From contig NW_025408670.1 in NCBI RefSeq assembly GCF_020360975.1, positions 6,780,516 to 6,844,515 of the forward strand: a stretch of 64,000 nt of DNA, given 5' to 3'. Made by a program: the position numbers and the translations under genes. Source of the stretch: Hirsutella rhossiliensis (lineage: Eukaryota; Ascomycota; Sordariomycetes; Hypocreales; Ophiocordycipitaceae). Positions 9,606 through 20,428 of the stretch are shown piece after piece; position 1 is the stretch's first letter, and each line of letters starts with the position of its first letter. The notes beneath the pieces were generated by a model. That model saw only the letters and a program-made list of their open reading frames with translations, did not search any database and was not told the DNA's origin.

Positions 9606-11240
9606 AGCAACCTCGCAAGGAGAAGAAAGTTCACTGGGCCCCAGCCCCAGAAGGTAAGAGACACCTGAACGCTACTAACAAGCAGGAACCAAAGCATGAA
9701 CTCCTTAGTTGGACTGCATGCTACGACGACAAATGCACGGTACACCTAAGCGACAAAAACGGTACCGGATGGTTCCCAAAGCCACCAAAGAAAACCCTTG
9801 CAATGGTGCAACGAAGAGATCCCACAACACAGAAACAAGTCAAATTCGCAGAACCAGAATACCCTATCCTGAAGGAGTCTCACAAGACTGGATCAGGAAG
9901 AACGGCAAACGATTCCAGGAAGACATGCGAAATAAGGATCGACAACAACGACGGGCAGTCTATAAACAACATAACAAAGAAGATACGGACGCAGCCCTTA
10001 TGCTCACGAAACTCGGACAACAACCCGAAGAGGAACAACGAAGTTTCGACGACACAAGCTCTGAAGAACAAGACACGCTACAAGAAACAGAAGACGAGGA
10101 TGAACTCGCACCACCACCCTCACTACTAAGGGAAAACGCCACGATTGGAGAACACGCTCCATACTTCGAAGAATTCGAAGAAATGCTCAAAATTGAACTC
10201 AACAAATACCTCAAATTCTCACGGAAAACCAACAAGCTGCATTGATTCGATACCAACCGGCACCACGCGGAGAGACTACGCTGTGGCTATCGCCGCGGTC
10301 GACACCTTTACAGCTCTACAACGAGAATGGCAACCACGAGGAGAATTTTCAGATGACCCAAGAACAGTGCTCAGTCACGAAGAGCACAAACATATTTCAT
10401 GGATCTCATGCGTCTATTTGGACTGCATGATACACTTCAGAAGAAGGCACGACACAACGCTTTCCCAGTCAGATTCGACGGACAAATACTTTCGAAACCC
10501 TACCTAAGCACGGAACTGGACTACTGGAAAATCGATCAACGTTACCCGAACGACCAAGTCATGTTATTGGAACCCGATTACGGCACGCCACTTGAATGCC
10601 GCGATGATTACGGTTCTTTAACGAGATGTCTTTCGGAAACATGCAAAATCCACAAACACGCCAAAATTGGGGAATGGCACAACGCCACTCGCTCTAAGGC
10701 ATCCGAACCATCTATCTTCACAAGACTCGCGCAACGAATCAGATGCGACGAAGAAGATTACAACGAATGTGCACACCCGAACTGCAAAGTTCACGAACAC
10801 GAAAAGGCACGAGCATGGCACAAACGACACAACGGTGCACCAAAGGACTACTGGCGACACCTACGAAGGCTACAAGCTACATTCGACCAAGGAAAAATTA
10901 ACGCAGAAGAACTACGCGCAAAACAGAAAGACGCAGAACGAAAACTCGATTCCTGGTACGAAAACGAACAGAATTGCGAAGCACGGTACGCAATCAACTG
11001 CGAAGCAGCACAATGCAAACAACACAGCGTTGAGAAACAAGAAATCTTCGATTGGCTACAAGAAATCAGTCTCTTGAGCCCCGACACGACACCACGCGAC
11101 GAAAACATAAAGAAACGATATCAACAACAAATCGAAGAAGAATACCCAAATGAAACGAATAAGGACCAGGCAAAACGAGGTACGCCATCTGTAAAGGGCT
11201 ACAGACTGGCACGACACGACAAGATCCAAGGACCCTATGC
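9606..11240 (+). pseudogene. gypsy A Cys/His-rich region: five CX4CX2H motifs
   Basis: Between the Gag knuckle and the protease lie 1.6 kb with no standard retroviral domain. They carry five copies of the exact spacing C-x4-C-x2-H: CYDDKCTVH (9719-9745), CVYLDCMIH (10409-10435), CLSETCKIH (10627-10653), CAHPNCKVH (10768-10794) and CEAAQCKQH (10999-11025). At least two continue to a further His (for example KHAKIGEWH). The last three sit in one long frame starting at ATG 10399. Acidic and Arg/Lys-rich stretches lie between them. Zinc binding is inferred from the regular spacing. RIPed copies keep the same positions with Tyr in place of Cys. There are frameshifts near 9860, 10190, 10265 and 10440. 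Confidence 0.75.
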
Positions 11241-11640
11241 ATGGCAACGGCAAGCCATGGCAACCAAATGGTATTGGACATCCAAATCGCGGGACATCAC
11301 GTACACGCACTATTGGATTGCGGCGCGATGGGCAATTACGTTTCACCTAGAGTCATCAATCGTTACCGACTCCCATGGAGACACAAGAAAGATCCATATG
11401 AACTCACGAATATCGAAGGAGAGGCCTTCAACTATAACAACGGAATCATTGATATGGAGATTGATCACCTCGACATCAATATCCAGGGCCACGACGAACG
11501 AGTCGACTTCGACATCATGGACATTGGAGAACACGACCTTGTGTTAGGGCTTCCATGGTTACAGGAGAGCAACCCACTGATCAACTGGAAAACTGGCCAG
11601 CTGCGTTGGAACGAAGACGCAAGTTTCCAAGACCAGCAGA
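11241..11640 (+). pseudogene. gypsy A aspartic protease (DCG active site)
   Basis: The frame from ATG 11241 reads MVLDIQIAGHHVHALLDCGAMGNYVSP, then GEHDLVLGLPWLQESNPLINW. This is the classic gypsy protease layout: active-site loop, then the hydrophobic-GLPWL segment before reverse transcriptase. The active site is D-C-G instead of D-S-G or D-T-G. The RIPed gypsy B copies read as mutated DCG too, so it is a family trait. The frame continues open to 12110 through a Lys/Glu-rich linker. Confidence 0.8.
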
Positions 11641-13370
11641 TTTGGGAGAAAGCAAAATTTTGCGATGATTTAGCCACTGAACAGGACGAAAGGGATGACC
11701 GTTCAAGCAAATCATTACGGGCTTCAGCGATACAAACGAAAACAGCAACCGAACCGGCGGACACAACAAAATCGACTGACAAGACCCACGTACTGACCAA
11801 CACGGCTGTACAACCTGGCATCCGACATAAACAGAACAAAGGACACAACAAGAAGATCCGAAGAGTTATTGCCACTCTAAGGAAAGACCTCGAACAAATC
11901 AACAAAGAGCTCGAGTCAAGGGAAACCAGCTCTCAAAAGAAAGAACAAAGCCCACAAGACAGAATGAAGAACATCCCACAGGAATACCGGAAATACGACA
12001 AACTCTTCAGGAAGAACTCGAGACAGGGTTACCCGAACACAGTCAATGGGACCACGAAATTTGTCTCAAAGATGGAAGAACGCCGACGTTCCATAAGATT
12101 TACAACCTAAACGAAAAGCAACTGCAAACGCTACGCGACTACCTCGACGAGAATCTACGAAAGGGATACATACGAACATCAACATCCGAAGCAGGCTACC
12201 CAGTCATGTTTGTTCCAAAGAAAAACGGCAAGCTACGACTAGTTGTCGACTACAGACGCCTAAACGATATTACAATGAAGGACCGAACACCATTACCGCT
12301 TATATCGGAACTACGAGATCGACTGCACGGCAAAAAATGGTTTACGGCCCTCGATCTCAAAGGCGCCTACAACTTAATACGCATGAAAAGGGACACGAAT
12401 GGATGACAGCTTTCAGAACGAAATTCGGACTATTCGAATATCTGGTAATGCCATTTGGACTCACAAATGCACCAGCTACCTTCCAACGGATGATCAACAA
12501 TGTCCTACGCGAACACTTGGACATCTTTGTGGTAGTATACCTGGATGATATCCTAATCTTCTCGGACACCCTAGAAGAACACAAGGAACACGTCCACAAG
12601 GTACTCCGCGCACTTCAGAATGCGAAGTTACTGGTTGAACCAGAAAAAAGCAAGTTCCACACACAGGAAGTAGATTTCCTCGGACACACGATCTCACCAG
12701 GAGAGATACGAATGCAACAAGACAAGATCAACTCAGTCAAAGAATGGCCAACGCCAAAGAACGTCAAGGACGTACAAAGTTTCCTAGGATTTGCGAATTA
12801 CTACCGACGATTCATCAAAGATTTCGGAAAGATTGCAACACCACTACACGACTTAACGAAGAAGGAAAAAGAGTTTACATGGGACGACAAAGCCAACGAA
12901 GCTTTCGAATGCATCAAAACGACGATTACGCAAGAACCGGTCTTAACCACCTTCGATCCAGAACGACAAATCGAACTCGAAACCGATGCATCAGACTTTG
13001 CTCTAGGAGCACAAATCGGACAGAAGGACGATGAAGGAAGACTACGACCAATTGCATTCTACTCGAAAAAGCTACATGGCGCAGAACTCAATTACCCCAT
13101 CTACGACAAAGAATTCCTCGCAATCATTCAAGCTTTTAAGGAATTTCGACACTACCTTCTCGGAAGCAAACACAAAATCAAGGTCTACACAGATCACAAA
13201 AGATCTCACATTTCGCGACGACGCAACAATTGAACGGACGACAGATCCGATGGGCCGAATGTCTATCAGAATTCGACTACGAAATAATCCACAGAAAAGG
13301 AACGAAAACGGTCGAGCTGATGCCTCAGCCGACGATCCGACTACGACACAGGAGCACCTATTGTGAAAGG
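11641..13370 (+). pseudogene. gypsy A reverse transcriptase and RNase H
   Basis: RT motifs run in order: GYPVMFVPKKNGKLRLVVDYR (about 12198-12258), WFTALDLKGAYNLIRMK (about 12339-12389), LVMPFGLTNAPATFQ (about 12444) and the catalytic VVYLDDILIF with YLDD at 12538-12549. The connection FLGFANYYRRFIKDF (about 12781) and RNase H, opening ELETDASDFALGAQ (about 12975), follow. One base-level shift near 12385 and another near 13205 break the frame. In the RIPed copies the second site keeps the frame and reads on into the RNase H end. Confidence 0.9.
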
Positions 13371-14635
13371 ACAACTCCTTGAGCTCAACAATGAAGGAAT
13401 ATGCAACAACGACAGCTTAACGCAATCTTCAAGGTCAATCCAGACGAAGGCCTTACGAAGAAGATCCAACAAGCCTACGATAAGGTTGATTGGGAACCAC
13501 TTCCAGTTGTTTGGGAAGATGGCCTGGCAAAGCATCAAGGAAAGATCTTTGTACCAGAAGAACTTCAGGACGAAGTTATACGCGAAATTCACGAACACCC
13601 GACACACGGACACCAAGGAATCCGGAGGACGATGGAAAGAATTCGACGAATCTACGACTTTCCACGGATGAAGAAACGAATCAGCGAAACTATCAGAAAA
13701 TGCGAACTTTGCGCACGAAGCAAAGCTGAACGACACAAGCCATACGGAGAATTACAACCACTACCAGTACCAGAAAACCATGGATTCAATAGCTTTCGAC
13801 CATGTCACGAAGCTACCACTGTCAAAAGAACCCATGACCAACGTCAAGTACGACAGCATATTCGTCATTACCGACAGATTGACGAAGTACGGATACTTCT
13901 TGCCGTACAAAGAAGCAAGCAATGCAGAAGAGCTAGCATATGTGTTCCTACGAACTATTGTCAGCAATCACGGACTACCGAACGAGATTGTCTCTGACAG
14001 AGGAAGCACATTTGTGGCCAAGTTTTGGCAAGCTCTCATGGCACAATTGGGGACGAAACATAAGCTCAGCACAGCTTATCACCCACAAACAGATGGACAA
14101 ACAGAACGACTCAACCAAACGCTTGAACAATATTTACGATGCTACATCAGCTACGAACAAAACGATTGGGTTAAATGGCTACCGACGGCACAACTAGCTT
14201 ACAACAGCTCAGTCACAGAGACAACCAAGCTCTCACCAGCATACGCCAATTACGGATACAACCCAGAAGCATTCAAGGTCACTCGACAAGGACCACAAGC
14301 GGAACGAGCGATACTGCAAGCAGATCAGCTACGAAAATTGCATGAAGAAATGCAACAAGAACTTCAATTCGTCAGAGAACGAATGTCCACTCACTACAAT
14401 CGGAAAAGATTGCAGGGACCAATCTTTCGAGAGGAGACATGGTCTACCTCGTACGACGAAACATCAAAACAAAACGACCAAGCAACAAATTGGATTTCAA
14501 GAAACTTGGACCGTTCAAAGTCAAGAAAACCATTTCAAAAGTCAACTACGAACTTTCGCTACCAACAACAATGCGGATACACCCGATATTTCATATCTCA
14601 TTATTGGAACCAGCACCACGAAACGCCAAACCACA
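13371..14635 (+). pseudogene. gypsy A integrase with GPY/F-type C-terminus
   Basis: The H2C2 zinc finger reads IHEHPTHGHQGIRRT ... CELCARSK (about 13588-13730). The core shows the DDE triad as SIAFDHVTKLP (about 13785), IVSDRGSTF (about 13990) and HPQTDGQTERLNQ (about 14083-14118). A KKLGPFKVKK segment (about 14500) is the GPY/F-like module, followed by HPIFHISLLEPA. Frameshifts are near 13770 and 14430. Confidence 0.9.
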
Positions 14636-14833
14636 GGAAAAATCGAAGTCGACGACGATCAAGAATACGAAGCAGAACAAATACTGGACACAAGAAAACA
14701 AGGTCAGCAACAGGAATACCTTGTAAAATGGAAAGGATACGGACCTGAGGAAAACACATGGGAACCCACCAAGCACCTGACCCATTGTGGTTCGCTTCTC
14801 CGACAATTCAATCAACAAAGATCAACCTCCTGA
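14636..14833 (+). pseudogene. gypsy A C-terminal chromodomain
   Basis: The last 60 or so residues of Pol read EYEAEQILDTRKQ ... EYLVKWKGYG, then NTWEPTKHL, a full chromodomain with the aromatic/Trp cage residues and a C-terminal helix. It ends at the stop 14831-14833. In chromoviruses this domain tethers integrase to histone marks, usually H3K9 methylation. That fits the insertion of this copy into heterochromatin-like RIPed DNA. The domain is complete, but upstream shifts put it in a different frame from the integrase. Confidence 0.9.
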
Positions 14834-15319
14834 CGAAATGGGATTTTCCGGCGCCGACGAATCCCCGAGCAACCCAAATTGGGCTAAGACAGAAGGAGAC
14901 AACGACACCTGGGAGTACAAAGAATCCCAATCCTCGACGAAGTCCGAGGGTAACCGATCGTCGTGAGGGGAAGGCGGCCGCGCCTCCTCCACTCGTTGCC
15001 GCTCCTTCTCCGCCTCTTCTTTCTCGACACGTTCCAGCTCCTCAACGTTATCGATCCCACGGGAGACCGCCCGCATCATCTTTTCAAACCATAATTTCTT
15101 TTGTTTTCGAAGGCGCAGAACCTTTTCCTCGGCCTCCTCAAGCTCGCGTTCGAGCTTGATGTGTTGATTTGCAATATTTCGAAGCTGTGCCGGCGATACC
15201 CCTTGGACGTCGCAGCGGGGAAGGTGAAGGCGCACGCATTCGACACAGCGATCAGAATCCGAAGACGACACCTGGCATTCCCGGAGTCCGCGACGCTCGC
15301 AAGCCGAGCAAGAAGGCAT
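14822..15319 (-). CDS. Antisense six-cysteine, coiled-coil protein inside gypsy A
   Basis: An uninterrupted 165-codon gene on the strand opposite to pol, between the pol end and the 3' LTR. Its stop overlaps the chromodomain stop tail to tail by 12 bases. The N-terminus (residues 4-36) has C-x2-C-x7-C-x9-C-x2-C-x7-C, close to the spacing of fungal Zn2Cys6 clusters. Residues 50-115 are a charged coiled coil (ELEEAEEKVLRLRKQKKLWF ... NVEELERVEKEEAEKERQR), and the tail is acidic. It is the only frame of gypsy A without a frameshift. RIPed gypsy B copy 1 has a comparable antisense frame in the same position (19680-20290). I recall similar antisense proteins in other fungal gypsy elements, but the function is unknown to me. 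Confidence 0.7.
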   Translation of the reverse strand: MPSCSACERRGLRECQVSSSDSDRCVECVRLHLPRCDVQGVSPAQLRNIANQHIKLERELEEAEEKVLRLRKQKKLWFEKMMRAVSRGIDNVEELERVEKEEAEKERQRVEEARPPSPHDDRLPSDFVEDWDSLYSQVSLSPSVLAQFGLLGDSSAPENPISSGG

Positions 15320-15538
15320 CGTAAGAATGTCGGGATTCGAAAGGATCGTGGAAAGCAGGACACCACAACGGATGGACGACGAGGCCTTGGCCCTTTCTTG
15401 GAAACACGGTCAGACGGCATGACGGACCATGATGAAGGAAGAAGAAAGGAACGGCACACACTCACGCAGGAAATGACCAGGATATGCGACACGGCGGCTA
15501 AAGCAGGTCTTGAGGGCAAGACCAAGGAGGAGACCTGA
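15320..15538 (+). other. Spacer and polypurine tract before gypsy A 3' LTR
   Basis: Non-coding 219 bases. AAGGAGGAGA (15524-15533), just upstream of the LTR, is the likely plus-strand primer; the same place in gypsy B has AAAAGGAGGGGAGA (20410-20423). Any promoter for the antisense gene would have to lie here or in the LTR; I see no clear TATA box. Confidence 0.55.
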
Positions 15539-16007
15539 TGTTACGACCCGACCAACGGATGTTACGACCCGACCAACGGATGGCCATGACACGGGCCAGG
15601 GATGACTAACCGCTGAAGGATCACGTGACCATGCGAAAGGTGATCGGTGGATCGCCTTACGATCAAGCGAGCGGTGCTCGACGGATCGTTCATCGATCAA
15701 GGTGATCACCTCTGTGATCACCTCCAGCACCTCGCGATCAGAGACGGGCAGTTGGGTATATATAGCTGCCCCATTTCACTCCTTTAGACTAGATAGCTCT
15801 TTAGCTTTCAACACAATCATTACGATCCCTATCACGATCTCATCTCTGATTCCGATCACTTGATTACCTGGTTACAGTCTACGGTCTACGACCTCCGACT
15901 CATCACCAACGTGACATACTTATCATTGCTCAGACCACGCCCTGTTGTATCTGCCAACATAAACCCCACGACAGGTTTATCCCTTGGGAATATCACCGGT
16001 CGTCACA
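15539..16007 (+). repeat. 3' LTR of gypsy A
   Basis: Matches 8189-8656 except for one extra G near 15987. Ends GTCACA and is followed by the duplicated CATAC (16008-16012). Confidence 0.95.
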
Positions 16008-16012
16008 CATAC
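16008..16012. repeat. Target-site duplication of gypsy A (right copy, CATAC)
   Basis: Pairs with 8184-8188; the host element continues directly with TATCTATAAAA. Confidence 0.9.
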
Positions 16013-19000
16013 TATCTATAAAAAGGCTATAGCTAGTATAATATAATAAGATCTAAGGATCTATATATAGTAATAGTAAGCTATAGTAACTAAATAGTAT
16101 TAAATATTTAAATCGCGTGATATTACGCGTATATACTTTTAAACTATAGTATAATAGGTAATTATATTTTACCTAAAGTCGTTAATCGTTACTAACTTAT
16201 ATAGAGATATAAGAAAGATCTATATAAACTTATAAATATTAAAGGAAAGGCCTTTAACTATAATAACGGAATTATTAATATAGAGATTAATTACCTTAAT
16301 ATTAATATCTAAGGCTATAATAAATAAGTTAACTTCGATATTATAGATATTAAAGAATATAACTTTATATTAAGGCTTTTATAGCTATAAAAGAGTAACT
16401 TATTAATTAACTAGAAAACTAGCTAGCTATATTAAAATAAAGATATAAGTTTTTAAGACTAATAGATTTAAAAGAAAGTAAAACTTTATAATAATTTAGC
16501 TACTAAATAAGATAAAAAGGATAACCGTTTAAGTAAATTATTATAGGCTTTAGTAATATAAACGAAAATAATAACCGAACTAATAAATATAATAAAATCG
16601 ACTAATAAGACCTATATACTAGTTAATATAGCTATATAACCTAGTATCTAATATAAATAAAATAAAGGATATAATATAAAGATTTAAAGAGTTATTACTA
16701 TTTTAAGGAAAGACCTTAAATAAATTAATAAAGAGCTTAAGTTAAGAGAAACTAGCTCTTTAAAGAAAGAATAAAGCCTATAAGATAGAATAAAGAATAT
16801 CCCTTACGAATACTAGAAATATAATAAACTCTTTAAGGACGAACTTAAGATAGGGTTAATTAAATATAGCTAATAGGACTATAAAATTTATCTTAAGGAT
16901 AGAATAATACTAATATTTTATAAGATCTATAACTTAAACGAAAGGTAACTATAAACGCTATATAACTACCTTAATAAGAATCTATAAAAGGGATATATAT
17001 ATAAACGTTAATATTTAAAGTAAGCTACCTAGTTATATTTATTTTAAAGAAAAACAGTAACCTATAATTAGTTATTAACTATAGACGCTTAAACGATATT
17101 ATAATAAAAGACCGAATACTATTAATATTTATATTAGAACTATAAGATTAACTATATAGTAAAAAATAGTTTATAGCCCTTAACCTTAAAGGCGCTTATA
17201 ACTTAATATATATAAAAAAGGGATATAAATAGATAATAGGCTTTAAAACGAAATTTAAACTATTTAAATATCTAGTAATACTATTTAGACTTATAAATAT
17301 ACTAGCTACCTTTTAATAAATAATTAATAATATCCTATATAAATACTTAGATATCTTTATAGTAGTATACTTAGATAATATCTTAATCTTTATAAATACC
17401 TTAAAGGAATATAAAGAATACGTCTATAAGGTACTCTATATACTTTAAAATATAAAGTTATTAGTTAAACCAAAGAAAAGTAAGTTCTATATATAAGAAG
17501 TAGACTTCCTTAGATATATAATCTTACTAAGAGAGATATAAATATAATAAGATAAGATTAACTTAGTTAAAAAATAGCTAACGCTAAAGAATATTAAGGA
17601 TATATAAAGTTTCCTAGGATTTATAAATTACTACTAACGATTTATTAAAGATTTTAGAAAGATTATAGTACTATTATATAACTTAATAAAAAAGGAAAAA
17701 GAATTTATATAGGACGATAAAGCTAACGAAGCTTTCGAATATATTAAACCTATAATTATATAAGAACTAGTCTTAACTACCTTTAATCTAAAACGAAAAA
17801 TTAAACTTAAAACTAATATATTAGACTTTACTCTAAGAGTATAAATCGGATAAAAAGATAATAAAGGAAGACTATAACCGATTATATTCTATTTAAAGAA
17901 GCTATATAGTATAGAACTTAATTACCTTATTTATAATAAAGAATTCCTTATAATTATTTAAGCTTTTAAGGAATTTTAATATTAATTTCTTAGAAGTAAG
18001 TATAAAGTTAAGGTTTATATAGATTATAAAAACATCTTATACTTTATAATAATATAATGGTTAAACGAACGATAGATCTAATAGGCTAAATACTTATTAG
18101 AATTTAACTATAAAATAATCTATAAAAAAGGAATAGAAAACGGTCGAGCTAATACCTTTAGTCGATAAAGTAACTATAATATAAAGGTACTTATAATAAA
18201 AGGATAGCTCTTAGAAATTAATAAAAACGGGAACTACTAGTAATAATAGCTAAATATAATATTTAAAGTATAACCTAATAACTTAGTATACTAAAAGATC
18301 TTAAAATAAATAAAAGAATATAAAGTACTAAATAGATATAATATAAAATATTTAGAAGTTTTAATATATAAAAATAAAATCTAGATACTATTAAAATTAT
18401 AAGATAAAGTTATATAAGATATATATAAATATTTAATATATAAATACTAAGGAATCTAAAGAATAATAAAATAAATTAAATAATAATATAACTTCTTATA
18501 GCTTAAAGAAGTAGTATAATAAGTTATTAAAAATATAAACTTTATATATAAAGTAAAGCTAAATAATATAAACTATATAAAGAATTATAACTACTATTAG
18601 TATTAAAGAAACTATAGGATTTAATAGCTTTTAACTATATTATAAAGCTATTATTATTAAAAGAACTTATAACTAACGTTAAGTATAATAGTATATTTAT
18701 TATTACTAATAGATTAACGAAGTATAAATACTTTTTACTATATAAAGAAGTAAGTAATATAAAAGAGCTAGTATATATATTCCTATAAATAATTATTAGT
18801 AATTATAGACTATTAAGTAAGATTATCTTTAATAAAGGAAGTATATTTATAGCTAAGTTTTAGTAAGCTCTTATAGTATAATTAAGGACGAAATATAAGC
18901 TTAGTATAGCTTATTACCCTTAAATAGATAGATAAATAAAACGACTTAACTAAACGCTTAAATAATATTTATAATATTATATTAGCTATAAATAAAACGA

Positions 19001-20428
19001 TAAAGTTAAATAGCTACTAATAGTATAACTAGCTTATAATAGCTTAATTATAAAGATAACTAAGCTCTTACTAATATATACTAATTATAGATATAACCTA
19101 AAAGTATTTAAGGTTACTTAATAAAGACTATAAGTAAAACGAGTAATACTATAAGTAAATTAGCTATAAAAATTATATAAAGAAATATAATAAGAACTTT
19201 AATTTATTAGGGAATAAATATCTACTTACTATAATCGGAAAAGATTATAGGGACTAATCTTTTAAGAAGGAGATATAGTCTACCTTATATAACTAAATAT
19301 TAAAATAAAATAACTAAGTAATAAATTAGATTTTAAGAAACTTAGACTATTTAAGGTTAAGAAAACTATTTTAAAAGTTAACTACGAACTTTTACTACTA
19401 ATAATAATATAGATATACCTAATATTTTATATCTTATTATTAGAACTAGCGCTATAAAACGCTAAACTATAAGAAAAAAAATTAAAGTTAATAATAATTA
19501 AGAATATAAAGTAAAATAAATATTAAATATAAGAAAATAAGGTTAGTAATAAGAATACCTTATTAAGTAAAAGGGATATAGACTAAAGGAAAATACCTAG
19601 GAACTACTTAAGCACTTAACCTACTATAGCTCTTTACTTTAATAATTTTACTAAAAGGTTTAAGAGGGATTAAAGGACTAAGATCTATAAACTCCTCGCT
19701 AATACTAAATAAGGGCTAATTTACCTAGTTAAGAACGCTTAATAATTATAAGTTATTTACTACCTAATACTTATATATATTAAGCGTAGGTAAAATACTA
19801 TCCTTAGTATTTACTTCTTAAATACTATAACGAAATAACTTAGAACTCTTTTCCTTTATATAATTCTAAATCTTCTAGATATAAGCTAAACGATTAATAG
19901 TAATAGATATTTATAACTAAAGGTTTATAAGCTATACCTAAAGCTTTAATAAAGCTTCCCTAGCTTCCTCCTTTTTAGAATATAGCCTATACTACTCCGC
20001 TAATAATTTAGTTACTAAAAGAAATATATTAGCTACTACGTATAAAAAGAATTAAAAGATACTTATAAGAAGAGGCTACTAAAATACTATTATAATAAGG
20101 ACGACTACTAGTAATATAATTATTATAGCGTAAAGAACTTTTAGCTATTTAATAATTTATCTTCTTTACCTTAAAGTATTAAGTATATAGTATATTAATA
20201 GGATCTCTATTTAAGTTAATATACTTAGTAAGAGTAGCGCGCTTAAAGGCTTTTTAAGAACGATTTTTTAGTATATAACTAGATATACTATTAGTAGTAT
20301 ATCCTAAAAAGATAAAGAAATAAAGAACGATATATTTATATATAACGCGATAAGGGTATATTTATATATAGCGGCTAAGGTAGCTATAGTAGGTCTTATA
20401 GATAAGACTAAAAGGAGGGGAGATATCG
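16013..20428 (+). pseudogene. RIPed gypsy B copy 1: protease to chromodomain (third segment)
   Basis: Aligns with 11180-14820 of gypsy A. Protease lies at about 16120-16400, RT at about 16960-17600 with the YLDD box mutated to YLDN (17366-17380 region), RNase H at about 17800-18060, integrase at about 18240-19400 and chromodomain at about 19490-19640. CA and TG are nearly absent, and stops sit at former Gln/Trp codons. After the chromodomain the sequence no longer matches gypsy A. It holds a family-specific segment with an antisense frame (annotated separately), then a polypurine run before the LTR. Few indels are seen, so decay is by RIP rather than by length mutation. Confidence 0.9.
19680..20290 (-). 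pseudogene. RIPed antisense coiled-coil frame in gypsy B
   Basis: Reading the minus strand from about 20290 to 19680, one frame keeps coiled-coil-like sequence for about 200 codons. In its clearer second half the stops fall where CAA/CAG or TGG could have been; near the start I could not place every stop. Recognisable pieces are KKEEAREALLK (about 19950-19980), then a KEKSSKLFR segment and an acidic SISEEFIDL tail (about 19690-19715). Position, orientation and the helix-then-acidic-tail layout parallel the intact antisense gene of gypsy A, though the nucleotide sequences no longer align. The N-terminal cysteines cannot be confirmed because Cys codons are RIP targets. Confidence 0.45.

Larger units (their letters stand above)
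8189..16007 (+). mobile_element. gypsy A: un-RIPed chromovirus (Ty3/gypsy)
   Basis: A 7.8-kb element with LTRs of 468 and 469 bp differing by one G, and a 5-bp target duplication CATAC. It has Gag with a CCHC knuckle, a Cys/His-rich region, protease, reverse transcriptase-RNase H, integrase and a C-terminal chromodomain. That order is Ty3/gypsy, and the chromodomain makes it a chromovirus. CA/TG content is normal, so it has escaped RIP. It is inserted in a RIPed relative (gypsy B). The R-U5 part of the LTR and the internal sequence are homologous to gypsy B, but U3 and the segment between pol and the 3' LTR differ. Single-base frameshifts break gag-pol in many places. Confidence 0.95.

Noticed and set aside
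14758..15159. Plus-strand frame of 133 codons opposite the antisense gene
   Set aside because: It begins inside the chromodomain in another frame. Its Pro/Ser/Ala-rich sequence is the mirror of the Glu/Arg-rich coiled coil, whereas the minus frame has ordered cysteines and helices.
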